From HGM04593 sp045647745 (lineage in GTDB: Bacteria > Bacteroidota > Bacteroidia > Bacteroidales > Bacteroidaceae), in NCBI GenBank assembly GCA_045647745.1, contig JAZRMQ010000058.1, positions 1 to 14,074 on the forward strand: a stretch of 14,074 nucleotides of DNA, read 5' to 3'. The notes beneath the pieces are model-generated. The model saw only the letters and a list, made by a program, of their open reading frames with translations. It made no database searches and had not been told where the DNA came from. Below are positions 6,958 through 14,074 of the stretch, one piece after another. Both the position numbers and the translations under genes were made by a program. Positions within the stretch are counted from its first letter, which is position 1; each line of letters begins with the position of its first letter.

Positions 6958-7554
6958 ATGAAAGTTAAATTTTTGATGTTCGCATTGGTTGTTGCTTTTG
7001 GTACAACAGTTAATGCTCAAGAGGTTACAGAGAAGGAAGTAAAGTGTGAGAAATGCGTAAACGCCGCTGCTGGCGAGAAGGCTGCCGTTAAGGGTGCCGG
7101 CGCAAAAGAGGCTATCAAGCTTGCTGGTCCTAAGGCTGCAGGTGAGAAGGCTGCAGTGAAAGAGGCTTGTGGCAAGGCTGCCAAGAGAGAGGCTGGTCCA
7201 AAAGAGGCTATCAAGCTTGCTGGTCCTAAGGCTGCAGGTGAGAAGGCAGCAGTGAAAGAGGCTTGTGGCAAGGCTGCTGGCGAGAAGGCTGCTCCGGGCA
7301 AAGCTGCAGTAAAGGGCGCTGGTGCAAAGGAGGCTATCAAGCTTGCTGGTCCTAAGGCTGCAGGTGAAAAGGCTGCTCCAAGCAAGGCTGCTGTAAAGGG
7401 CGCTGGCGAGAAGGCTGCTGGTAGCAAGGCTGACGCAAAGGCAGAGGCTAAGGCTGCAAAGGCTGCTGAGAAAGAGGCTAAGAAACAGGCTAAGAAGATT
7501 GAGAAGCAGAACAAGGCCGCTGAGAAAATGCGCAAAGAGGCTGCAAAGAACTAA
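6958..7554 (+). CDS. Exported Lys/Ala/Gly-rich repeat protein with CxxC (198 aa)
   Basis: I recognise no family. A Sec signal peptide (MKVKFLMFALVVAFGTTVNA, cleavage near A20/Q21) is followed by EVTEKEVKCEKCVNAAAGEK with a CxxC pair (C30, C33). A low-complexity body is built from Ala, Lys, Gly and Glu, and a Lys/Ala/Glu-only tail (about 155-198) is probably a charged helix. The 17-residue block KEAIKLAGPKAAGEKAA occurs exactly at 50-66, 82-98 and 124-140, the first two followed by VKEACGKAA (C71, C103). The mature part has no Phe, Tyr, Trp or His and should be very basic. Codon choice leans to GCT for Ala and AAG for Lys, unlike the GCC/GCA-rich neighbours, which may reflect high expression or recent repeat expansion. 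Composition resembles histone H1/AlgP-like polycations, but export points to the periplasm or surface, so binding of polyanions is only a guess. It has its own promoter region and shares a strong terminator with the convergent gene. Confidence 0.78.
   Translation: MKVKFLMFALVVAFGTTVNAQEVTEKEVKCEKCVNAAAGEKAAVKGAGAKEAIKLAGPKAAGEKAAVKEACGKAAKREAGPKEAIKLAGPKAAGEKAAVKEACGKAAGEKAAPGKAAVKGAGAKEAIKLAGPKAAGEKAAPSKAAVKGAGEKAAGSKADAKAEAKAAKAAEKEAKKQAKKIEKQNKAAEKMRKEAAKN
7105..7377 (+). repeat. Three direct repeats inside the Lys/Ala-rich gene
   Basis: Copies at 7105-7155, 7201-7251 and 7327-7377 encode the identical 17-residue block KEAIKLAGPKAAGEKAA and are nearly identical at DNA level (each contains GAGGCTATCAAGCTTGCTGG), with only wobble changes. 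Spacings are 96 and 126 bases, both in frame. Copies one and two also share the following sequence encoding VKEACGKAA. High DNA identity suggests recent duplication and a potential for length variation between strains. Confidence 0.85.
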
Positions 7555-7569
7555 TCACTCTTTAATGAT

Positions 7570-7610
7570 AAAAAACAGAAGCAATTTCAACGAAATTGCT
7601 TCTGTTTTTT
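7570..7610. terminator. Bidirectional terminator between convergent genes
   Basis: A 19-bp perfect stem (AAAAAACAGAAGCAATTTC with its complement at 7592-7610) surrounds a 3-base loop, with A6 at the left base and T6 at the right base. It therefore works as an intrinsic terminator on both strands, ending the + strand repeat-protein gene (stop 7554) and the - strand lipoprotein gene (stop 7633). Confidence 0.9.
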
Positions 7611-7632
7611 ATTTGTATTCCCTGCAACTGCA

Positions 7633-8559
7633 TCATTCTGCAACCGGACGCACCGAATAACCTAAATATCGTGAAACAGAGGTAACATTCATAGTGTAAT
7701 CTTTATTTACAGTTCCTATATAGGTATAAAAACAATAAGCATTTAAATGGGAAGCATCGGAAAGTGAACTCGACCAATAGCACATATATCCGGCAAGTAT
7801 GGTGGAGTATGGTGATGACCTATAGCTTGCTGCCGGAAGGAATATACAGTTGTTATTTGGTCCTTTAATTCTCATACCAAGAACACCATTGACTTTCATA
7901 CTCAGGAATGAGCAATTATCGACAAGTTCCTGAAGCTCCTCTTTTGTGGGCAAACGCCAAGAGCCGCCCCATTTTTCAGCAGCTACATCATCCTCGGGCT
8001 CAAGCACTGTTTTACCATCACCGGCATAGTACTTGTTAATATTACCCTCATCATCGGTCAGCTGATAATAGGTCTTATTGTAGGCAGGCTTTTCAATAGA
8101 CTCGCCCCAAGAATAATAATTACCTTTATCATAAATTTCTGTTGCGCCCACATTGTGAGTTGCCCACTTCAGCCCGCTTGGCAAGCCTAAATCAACATAA
8201 TCGTAACCATCGACTTTGCCGGTTGCCACAAAGGGAAATCTGAATTTTGCCACCAAGACAATGCTTCGGCTGACAACAAAGGTATATGCAGCTTCGGTGC
8301 TCACAGGTGTTGTGCTGCCATTTGCAAACCAGCCCACAAACTCATAACCTTCGTCGGGCGTTGCTACAACCTCCAAGCTGTTTCCTTTCAGAATTGTCAC
8401 GGCCATTCCCGTATTATTGGTAATTGCGACCTTACCATTGCCATCACTCTCGACTACAATTTCACAAATAGGAGACTCGGGCTCTTCGCCGCCGCAAGAG
8501 ACAAATAAAAGTGAAAAGGCGGCAATAACCCCTAAAAGAAGTGAATAATGTTTTCTCAT
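7633..8559 (-). CDS. FISUMP-type lipoprotein with InlB-like repeat domain
   Basis: 308 residues. A type II signal peptide ends in LLFVSC, making C22 the lipidated cysteine. The following GGEEPE is acidic, as in the lipoprotein export signals that send Bacteroidetes lipoproteins to the cell surface. Residues about 33-108 form one divergent InlB B-repeat/bacterial Ig-like unit (LEVVATPDEGYEFVGWFANG is diagnostic). Residues about 118-308 are the Fibrobacter succinogenes major paralogous (FISUMP/DUF1566-like) domain: YVDLGLPSGLKWATHNVG, NYYSWGE (147-153), WRLPTKEELQELV (201-213), YWSSS (261-265) and the closing GYSVRPV (300-306). This domain occurs in many Bacteroidales surface lipoproteins; its biochemical role is unknown, with adhesion or carbohydrate binding suggested. 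The gene is monocistronic, between two terminators, and no convincing promoter was found in the 140 bases upstream. Confidence 0.85.
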   Translation of the reverse strand: MRKHYSLLLGVIAAFSLLFVSCGGEEPESPICEIVVESDGNGKVAITNNTGMAVTILKGNSLEVVATPDEGYEFVGWFANGSTTPVSTEAAYTFVVSRSIVLVAKFRFPFVATGKVDGYDYVDLGLPSGLKWATHNVGATEIYDKGNYYSWGESIEKPAYNKTYYQLTDDEGNINKYYAGDGKTVLEPEDDVAAEKWGGSWRLPTKEELQELVDNCSFLSMKVNGVLGMRIKGPNNNCIFLPAASYRSSPYSTILAGYMCYWSSSLSDASHLNAYCFYTYIGTVNKDYTMNVTSVSRYLGYSVRPVAE

Positions 8560-8692
8560 AGCTATAAATTTTATATTAATGTTACTTTGAATAATCCCCT
8601 GCTTTTTTTACGAATGTAGGAAGATTCCTTGTACACAGGGTGTCATTCAATCAAATACGCCAAAACAACAGAAAATTTACAGTATGAACAGC

Positions 8693-8725
8693 AAAAAACA
8701 GAGGGGCGGGGTTAACCCCGCCCCT
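8693..8725 (-). terminator. Strong GC-rich terminator of the recJ-recQ-cstA operon
   Basis: A 24-base perfect palindrome (AGGGGCGGGGTT and its complement, 8702-8725) is followed on the - strand by CTG and six T (8693-8698). It lies 42 bases beyond the cstA stop codon. Very stable stem and a proper U-tract make this a confident intrinsic terminator. The rest of 8560-8767 is AT-rich spacer with no gene seen. Confidence 0.9.
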
Positions 8726-8767
8726 GTAAACTAAACTTTTCAGTGACTACGCACCAACGACAACAGA

Positions 8768-10225
8768 TTATCCTCTTTTAGCCTTGAGAGCCACCGCAAC
8801 GGCAACAACAATAGTCACCACACCGCCAAGAAGATAGGCCAGCGCTCTATTCTCCATTCCACACATCATTGGCGAAATAAATATATACGATGAGCAGACG
8901 TATGTCATTATCAGCGCCGGCACGGCACCAATAACAACGGGCTTTTTAATGCGGAACAGATAGACGGTGATGCACCACAATGTGAGCACCGCCAATGTTT
9001 GGTTGCACCACGCGAAATAGCTCCAGATTGTTTGGAACGGAAGAGCAAAAATGATGAAAAGTGCAATAGCAAACAGCGGCAGAGAGACAAGCACTCTCTT
9101 CAAAAGGCTCTTTTGTGAAATACCGAACATATCAGAGACAATGAGCCTTGCGCAACGAAAGGCTGTATCGCCCGACGTTACAGCACAACCGACAACGCCA
9201 ACAAGCACACAGGCTGCAATAACTGGGCCAAGAGTTGTCTCGGTTATCACATCAACCATCTTTGCGGCGCTGCCACCATACTCGGCAATAGCAGAATTAA
9301 GTCCCTCTACTCCACCCCAGAATGCCATTCCAATAGCAGCCCAGATGAGCGCAATAATACTCTCGGCAATCATCGCACCATAGAAGATGCTGCGAGCCTG
9401 TTTCTCCGACGTCATACAACGCGCCATCATTGGCGACTGCGTTGCGTGAAAGCCCGACAGTGCACCACAAGCTATTGTTGTAAAGAGCATCGGCACGATG
9501 GGGAATTTCTTTGGGTCGGCAATACCATTGCTCAAAGATGTAAGCTCGGGAATTTGATAGGTATCGCTCTTTGTCAGCAGAATAAAAAGGATGCTGAATG
9601 CCATTATAAGCAACGCCACTCCAAATACCGGATAAAAACGGCCTATTATCTTATCTATCGGCAACAGTGTGGCAAGAATATAATAGATAAGTATCACCAC
9701 TAGCAATGCAAAGAGTTCCCACGTTGTAGTGCCCCAAGCAATAGCCTCGAGCGAGGGCAGGGAGATATTTGAAGCTATCAGCTCGGCCGGCTGCGACATA
9801 AACACTGCGCCAACAAGCACCATCAGCAACACCGAGAATATTCTCATAAATGCTCTTGTCCTGTTACCAAGATATTTGCCTATAATCTCGGGGAGGCTTA
9901 ATCCGTTGTTCTTCAAAGAGATAACACCTGCAACAAAATCGTGCATCGCGCCCATAAAAATGCCACCGAGGGTTATCCACAGAAAGGCTACCGGGCCATA
10001 AGCAGCACCAAGCAACGCACCAAATATGGGGCCAAGGCCGGCAATATTAAGCAGCTGAATGAGAAACACCTTCCAGCGTGGCAAGGGAAGATAATCGACA
10101 CCATCGTACATTGTCTGCGACGGCACAGGATTTTCAGGATTTATCCCACACGTCTTTTCAAGATATTTTCCATAGGTAAAATAGGATACAACAAGTGCCA
10201 AGAGGCAAATAAGGAATGTTATCAT
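8768..10225 (-). CDS. cstA: Carbon starvation protein CstA-family transporter
   Basis: 485 residues, strongly hydrophobic with many membrane segments, so an inner-membrane protein. Family signatures in order: YGKYLEKTCGINPENPVPS (18-36, the usual start of the family), DGVDYLPLPRW (41-51), GLGPIFGALLGAAYGP (63-78), MGAMHDFVAG (91-100), GALSGFHATQSPMMARCM (254-271) and SGDTAFRCARLI (351-362). CstA proteins import pyruvate or, as proposed in some species, peptides. The E. coli protein is 701 residues; this is the short form common in anaerobes, with the C-terminal five-helix part (about 340-485) compact. It starts 7 bases after the recQ stop and ends in a strong terminator, so it is the last gene of the operon. 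In E. coli the homologue is induced by carbon starvation through CRP; no such site is visible here. Confidence 0.93.
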   Translation of the reverse strand: MITFLICLLALVVSYFTYGKYLEKTCGINPENPVPSQTMYDGVDYLPLPRWKVFLIQLLNIAGLGPIFGALLGAAYGPVAFLWITLGGIFMGAMHDFVAGVISLKNNGLSLPEIIGKYLGNRTRAFMRIFSVLLMVLVGAVFMSQPAELIASNISLPSLEAIAWGTTTWELFALLVVILIYYILATLLPIDKIIGRFYPVFGVALLIMAFSILFILLTKSDTYQIPELTSLSNGIADPKKFPIVPMLFTTIACGALSGFHATQSPMMARCMTSEKQARSIFYGAMIAESIIALIWAAIGMAFWGGVEGLNSAIAEYGGSAAKMVDVITETTLGPVIAACVLVGVVGCAVTSGDTAFRCARLIVSDMFGISQKSLLKRVLVSLPLFAIALFIIFALPFQTIWSYFAWCNQTLAVLTLWCITVYLFRIKKPVVIGAVPALIMTYVCSSYIFISPMMCGMENRALAYLLGGVVTIVVAVAVALKAKRG

Positions 10226-10232
10226 AGCTTTG

Positions 10233-12128
10233 TTATTTATTCAATTTTATTTTATCACCATTGATTGTTATTTTCTCCTCGTCGCACAGTTCGCGCAGCA
10301 GAGTTTTCATCTCGGCGCGTGTCAGCCCTAAAGAATCGAGTTCTCCAAGAGAGTGCAGCTTGCCATCGGAGAGCAGCTGCATAACACCCTGTTCCGAGGG
10401 TTGCGGCTGCGCCACCGCGTTGCGTGCGCGTTCATCGACACAAACGTCGCAATAACCGCAAGCGCCACACTCTTTCTCGCCAAAATACTCCAACAGGAGC
10501 GCACTGCGGCACTTGTCGGTTGAGGTGGCATACTTTATTATTGCGTTCAGCCTATCGCCAAAGATTGCCTTGCGTTCATCGTAGACAGCGTGCTCAAAGC
10601 GCAACTCACTACCAAGAACACGATGACGGGTAAAGGTTATTATGGGACACTTTTTCGATGGAGCATACTGCACCAAGCGCTTGCTGTGAAGCGACACAAG
10701 AATTTCGTACATTCTGTGACGCGACAGCTTTGTGATGCGAGCAAGGTAACGCTCGTCAATGAAGGCAAAATCATTGAAAAGGCCGCTATAATTGCGCAAT
10801 ATGGCATTTATAAGCAACTCATAGTCGGCCGGCAGCCCCTTGAAACGATAGAGCGAATCCTTATCGACGATAAAACGTACACGCGAGGCATATTCCATCT
10901 CCTCTACATACTCAATGTAGCCCATTCGGGTGAGCAGGCGCAGAGCACTGTCTGTTTGCAGCGTTGGACGATGATATTTCTTGCAAAAATCGCCCAATGA
11001 GAATTCAAAAGTGCAGTCAAGGCCATCGCCCAATGCCATATTATAATAGTAGCAAATTTCGTCGTACACCTCGCGTATAAACTCCTGCGATGGGTAATTG
11101 TCGGCAAGACGGCGCGAAACAATCTGCTTGTCGATGCGGCTGAAAAGGGTGACGGCGTAGGCCTTTTCACCATCGCGACCGGCACGACCGGCCTCTTGAA
11201 AATAGGCCTCTATGGAGCTTGGGAGGTCAATGTGAACCACCAAGCGCACGTCGGGCTTATCAATACCCATTCCAAAAGCATTGGTAGAGACCATAACTCT
11301 TGCTTTGCCCGTTTTCCACGCCTCTTCTTTGGCGTCCTTGCTTTCGGGAGAGAGCCCTGCGTGATAATATTCGGCAGTTATACCGCTGGCGGTGAGAAAA
11401 TCACACACCTCTTTGGTTTTCTTGCGGTTAAGGGTGTAGACAATAGCCGAACCGGCAACGCGACCAAGAATGTGTAGCAGCTCGGCAGCCTTGTTCTCGG
11501 TATAACGCACCACATAGACAAGGTTCTTGCGAGCAAAGCTCATACGGTAGCAGTTCTTCTCGCGGAATTTGAGTTGCTGCTGTATATCATCGACAACCTC
11601 GGGGGTTGCTGTGGCTGTGAGGGCAAGCAACGGAGCTTGGGGGAAGAGGTCTCGCAGTTCACTGATGCGCCTGTAAGCCGGGCGAAAATCGTGCCCCCAC
11701 TGCGAGATGCAGTGTGCCTCGTCAATTGTAATTAGGGTTACATTGACGTGCTTTATCTTTTTGAGAAAAAGCTCCGAGCCGATGCGCTCGGGTGATATAT
11801 AAAGGAATTTATAATCGCCAAAAATGCAGTTCTCAAGAGCTGTAACCACCTCGCTTGTCTTCATTCCGGTGTGTATTGCCACGGCTTTTATGCCACGGCT
11901 GCGCAAATTGGCTACTTGGTCTTTCATCAGTGCAATGAGTGGTGTCACCACTATGCACAACCCTTCGCCGGCAAGGGTGGGCACTTGAAAGGTTATACTT
12001 TTTCCGCCACCAGTGGGCATAAGGCCGAGGGTGTCACACCCTCGGCCTATACTTTCGATAATATCGCGCTGTATGCCACGAAAATCGTCGTACCCCCAAT
12101 ATGTTTTAAGGATTTCGCGATATTTCAT
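10233..12128 (-). CDS. recQ: RecQ-family ATP-dependent DNA helicase
   Basis: 631 residues from the ATG at 12128; a TTG one codon earlier is less likely. A 3'-5' helicase of the RecQ family for recombination and repair. Motifs: GYDDFRGIQRDII (Q-motif and motif 0), MPTGGGKS (Walker A, 37-44), TPLIALMKDQ, DEAH (136-139) with CISQWGHDFRPAY, LTATATP, then NAFGMGIDKPDVR and QEAGRAGRDG (motifs V and VI, about 283-320). The zinc cluster C540, C557, C560, C563 has the same 17-3-3 spacing as E. coli RecQ, but about 220 residues separate it from motif VI, against about 55 in E. coli. The extra stretch looks like winged-helix sequence. A 65-residue C-terminal winged-helix-like tail replaces HRDC. It lies 6 bases after the recJ stop, so the two partner enzymes are made from one transcript. 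It is probably one of several RecQ paralogues in the genome. Confidence 0.95.
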   Translation of the reverse strand: MKYREILKTYWGYDDFRGIQRDIIESIGRGCDTLGLMPTGGGKSITFQVPTLAGEGLCIVVTPLIALMKDQVANLRSRGIKAVAIHTGMKTSEVVTALENCIFGDYKFLYISPERIGSELFLKKIKHVNVTLITIDEAHCISQWGHDFRPAYRRISELRDLFPQAPLLALTATATPEVVDDIQQQLKFREKNCYRMSFARKNLVYVVRYTENKAAELLHILGRVAGSAIVYTLNRKKTKEVCDFLTASGITAEYYHAGLSPESKDAKEEAWKTGKARVMVSTNAFGMGIDKPDVRLVVHIDLPSSIEAYFQEAGRAGRDGEKAYAVTLFSRIDKQIVSRRLADNYPSQEFIREVYDEICYYYNMALGDGLDCTFEFSLGDFCKKYHRPTLQTDSALRLLTRMGYIEYVEEMEYASRVRFIVDKDSLYRFKGLPADYELLINAILRNYSGLFNDFAFIDERYLARITKLSRHRMYEILVSLHSKRLVQYAPSKKCPIITFTRHRVLGSELRFEHAVYDERKAIFGDRLNAIIKYATSTDKCRSALLLEYFGEKECGACGYCDVCVDERARNAVAQPQPSEQGVMQLLSDGKLHSLGELDSLGLTRAEMKTLLRELCDEEKITINGDKIKLNK

Positions 12129-12134
12129 CAACCT

Positions 12135-13859
12135 CTATCGTGTTGCCTTTGTATTTATACTCTCAATCTGCAACTGCACCTCGCCGTGCTTGTAGGCATT
12201 ATCCTCGAGCGTGTAGCAAATGTCGAAAGACTGCTTGGACTTTATATACTTTGCTTGACGGCTCTGTCCAAAAGCAATGCCATTGAGGATAGTGTCCGAC
12301 CTGTTATCGACAAGTTCCAGCTTTATGTGCTCCTGCTTGCGGCCAACGACCTTGCTTGTTCCGTAGTCGCACACATTTTGCGTGCAAAAGACAGGCTTGG
12401 AGTTCTCGGGGCCGTGAGGTGCAAATTTCTTCAGGTCGTTAAAGAAACGACGTGTAATATGCTTGAATTCAAGCTCGGCATCAATCTCAATGACCGGTGC
12501 TGTCTGCTCGGGCAGGATGTTATCGGATACAAAATCCTCGAATCTTTTTGCAAAAGCCTCGATATTCTCGACCTTTAACGAGAAGCCGGCGGCGTATGTG
12601 TGCCCACCAAAATTATCGAGCAAATCGCGGCAGCTCTCCATTGCTTTATAAACATCAAAGCCGGTTACTGAACGAGCCGAGCCTGTTGCCAGCTCACCGG
12701 TGCAGGTGATTACAACGGCGGGGCGATGATAAACCTCGGTGAGGCGCGACGCCACAATGCCTATCACTCCACGATGCCAATCGGGGTTGAAGATTACAAT
12801 GGCACGACGCTCGTCAAAGCTCTCAAGCCCCTCGACAATGCGGTTCGCCTCCTCGGTCATACTCTTGTCGAGCTCCTTGCGTGCCTCGTTCATCTCATTT
12901 ATCTGATAGCTCATCTCGAGCGCAGCCTTCAGATTGTTTTCAATGAGCAAATCAACAGCCACCTTGCCCTGCTGCACTCGTCCCGAGGCATTTATGCGAG
13001 GGCCTATCTTGAAAATTATATCGTTGATATTTATCTCTTTCTCGTTCAGGCCACACACATTGATGATTGCTTTAAGACCTATGCTCGGGCTGTGATTCAG
13101 TTGTTTGATTCCGTGACAGGCAAGAATACGATTCTCACCCATTATAGGTACAAGGTCGGATGCAATGCTAACGGCTACAAGATCGAGCAAGGGATATAGC
13201 TGGTCGGCCGGAATACCGTTGTCCATTGCAAAAGCCTGCATAAACTTAAAGCCCACGCCGCAACCCGATAGATGCGGATAGGGGTAGGTTGAACCCGGGC
13301 GTTTAGGGTTCAATATAGCAACGGCACAAGGCAATTCCTCATCGGGAACGTGGTGGTCGCACACTATAAAGTCTATGCCCAGCGACTTTGCATAAGCAAT
13401 CTCTTCAATGGCCTTTATACCGCAGTCGAGCACAATGATGAGCTTTACACCTGTTGAATGGGCATAATCTACACCACGCTTGGAGATGCCGTAGCCATCC
13501 TCGTTGCGGTCGGGGATATAATAGTCGATATTAGAAGAGAACTGTTGCAGAAACTTATAGACCAAAGCCACGGCTGTTGTGCCATCAACGTCATAATCGC
13601 CATAGACGAGTATGCGCTCCTTCTTGCCGAGCGCTTTGTTCAAGCGACGAACAGCAATATCCATATCATTCATCAAGAATGGATTATGAAGGTGGCTCAA
13701 TTTTGGGCGGAAGAAGTTCCTTGCTTCGGCAACAGAGGTGATACCTCGCTTAACCAGCAGCGAGCACAGCACCGGACTAAGCTCCAGCTCGGCCGACAGC
13801 CGTGCTGCCAGCGCGCTCTGCTCCTGTGTAAGAGGTTCATATTTCCATTTCTGTCCCAT
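12135..13859 (-). CDS. recJ: Single-stranded-DNA-specific exonuclease RecJ
   Basis: 574 residues, full length for the family (about 570-580). A DHH-superfamily 5'-3' exonuclease that trims single strands in RecF-pathway recombination, base excision and mismatch repair. Motifs: RILVYGDYDVDGTTA (metal-binding D88, D90, D92), LIIVLDCGI with D145, IVCDHHVPD (DHH at 168-170), SGCGVGFKF (198-206), then the DHHA1 part with RINASGRVQQGK, WHRGVIGIVASRL (361-373) and GGHTYAAGFSL (418-428), and a C-terminal OB-like domain (about 455-574). All expected catalytic residues are present. It is the first gene of a tight operon with recQ, whose helicase activity supplies its substrate, and cstA. The ATG at 13859 is preferred; it gives the normal N-terminus KWKYEPL. 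Confidence 0.96.
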   Translation of the reverse strand: MGQKWKYEPLTQEQSALAARLSAELELSPVLCSLLVKRGITSVAEARNFFRPKLSHLHNPFLMNDMDIAVRRLNKALGKKERILVYGDYDVDGTTAVALVYKFLQQFSSNIDYYIPDRNEDGYGISKRGVDYAHSTGVKLIIVLDCGIKAIEEIAYAKSLGIDFIVCDHHVPDEELPCAVAILNPKRPGSTYPYPHLSGCGVGFKFMQAFAMDNGIPADQLYPLLDLVAVSIASDLVPIMGENRILACHGIKQLNHSPSIGLKAIINVCGLNEKEININDIIFKIGPRINASGRVQQGKVAVDLLIENNLKAALEMSYQINEMNEARKELDKSMTEEANRIVEGLESFDERRAIVIFNPDWHRGVIGIVASRLTEVYHRPAVVITCTGELATGSARSVTGFDVYKAMESCRDLLDNFGGHTYAAGFSLKVENIEAFAKRFEDFVSDNILPEQTAPVIEIDAELEFKHITRRFFNDLKKFAPHGPENSKPVFCTQNVCDYGTSKVVGRKQEHIKLELVDNRSDTILNGIAFGQSRQAKYIKSKQSFDICYTLEDNAYKHGEVQLQIESINTKATR

Positions 13860-13975
13860 ATATATTATTTTTATTTTTTCATCGGAGTACGAGAACCATC
13901 TTAATCAACAAAAGCAACACTCATCCCGTTCATACATCAACCGCGCCGAGAAGGGCATATAAAGCCTATCGGCAA

Positions 13976-14007
13976 CACGGACAGGAACAAAAAACGCCTA
14001 TTCCGTG
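13976..14007 (-). promoter_or_regulatory. Hairpin in the recJ leader
   Basis: On the - strand CACGGA pairs with TCCGTG and, past one bulged A, TAGG pairs with CCTG (one wobble), closing an 11-base loop with six T. It lies about 115-150 bases before the recJ start, inside the predicted leader. Because a T-rich loop and no clean U-tract follow, it is not an obvious terminator. A role as an RNA structure in the leader is possible but unproven. The rest of 13860-14074 holds no gene I can support. Confidence 0.35.
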
Positions 14008-14028
14008 CAAGATAATTCTCTCAATTTG

Positions 14029-14036
14029 TAAAGATA
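14029..14036 (-). promoter_or_regulatory. recJ: Candidate -7 element for the recJ operon
   Basis: Read on the - strand this is TATCTTTA, followed by C: 7 of 8 to TAnnTTTG and identical to the element before the C10 protease gene. Upstream on the same strand only a T-rich tract stands near the -33 position. Transcription would begin near 14023, giving a leader of about 160 bases before recJ. Confidence 0.4.
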
Positions 14037-14074
14037 CGGAAAAAGTGTCATAAAAAAGACATTGATTCCGTAAA

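Noticed and set aside
7017..7535. 172-codon hydrophobic open frame opposite the Lys/Ala-rich gene
   Set aside because: It is the mirror of the repeated Ala/Lys codons. The + strand frame has a signal peptide, promoter region and terminator.
8581..8590. Plus-strand GTTACTTTGA resembling a -7 promoter element in the lipoprotein upstream region
   Set aside because: No -33 box at 19-21 bases and no + strand gene downstream; probably chance.
11871..12578. 235-codon + strand open frame spanning the recQ/recJ junction
   Set aside because: It overlaps two certain genes on the other strand and has no domain-like sequence.

Overview
The window looks like chromosomal DNA from a member of the Bacteroidales. 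The evidence is Bacteroides-type promoter elements (TTTG, about 19 bases, then a -7 element close to TAnnTTTG) instead of strong Shine-Dalgarno sites, a streptopain-type C10 protease with a short 'GRRL...PGIYIV.GKKVLVK' tail, an MG2-domain protein of a Bacteroidetes-restricted type, a GH109-type oxidoreductase-fold glycosidase, and a surface-type lipoprotein with an acidic stretch after the lipobox cysteine. I cannot fix the family or genus from sequence alone (Bacteroidaceae, Prevotellaceae and Muribaculaceae all fit). No rRNA, tRNA, CRISPR array or transposase gene was seen.

Left part, + strand (1-7610). A tandem array of about 91-bp imperfect-palindrome repeats runs in from the left edge (1-279). 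A 57-residue peptide gene of unknown function follows (314-487), closed by a 32-bp perfect palindrome. Next come an exported C10 cysteine protease whose mature domain starts right after the signal peptide (631-1572, with terminator), a 1275-residue exported MG2-domain protein carrying a C-terminal Sel1-like repeat block (1663-5490), a GH109-like Gfo/Idh/MocA protein with its own well-formed promoter (5567-6763, with terminator), and an exported Lys/Ala/Gly-rich repeat protein (6958-7554). These appear to be mostly separate transcription units, because terminators or promoters separate most of them.

Right part, - strand (7570-14074). A 19-bp-stem hairpin at 7570-7610 closes both the + strand repeat-protein gene and a convergent FISUMP-type lipoprotein gene (7633-8559). 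Upstream of that lies a tight three-gene operon read right to left: recJ (12135-13859), recQ (10233-12128) and cstA (8768-10225), with gaps of only 6 and 7 bases. It ends in a very GC-rich terminator (8693-8725). RecJ and RecQ are known partners in RecF-pathway DNA end resection. CstA is a membrane transporter for pyruvate or peptides and has no obvious link to repair. The leader before recJ is about 160 bases long and contains a hairpin.

Most genes here are recognisable housekeeping or envelope genes. The less ordinary items are the repeat array, the propeptide-less C10 protease, the MG2/Sel1 fusion, the aromatic-free Lys/Ala repeat protein with a CxxC, the RecQ with a displaced zinc cluster, and cstA sitting in a repair operon. 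I found no clear sign of a wholly new defence or mobile system.
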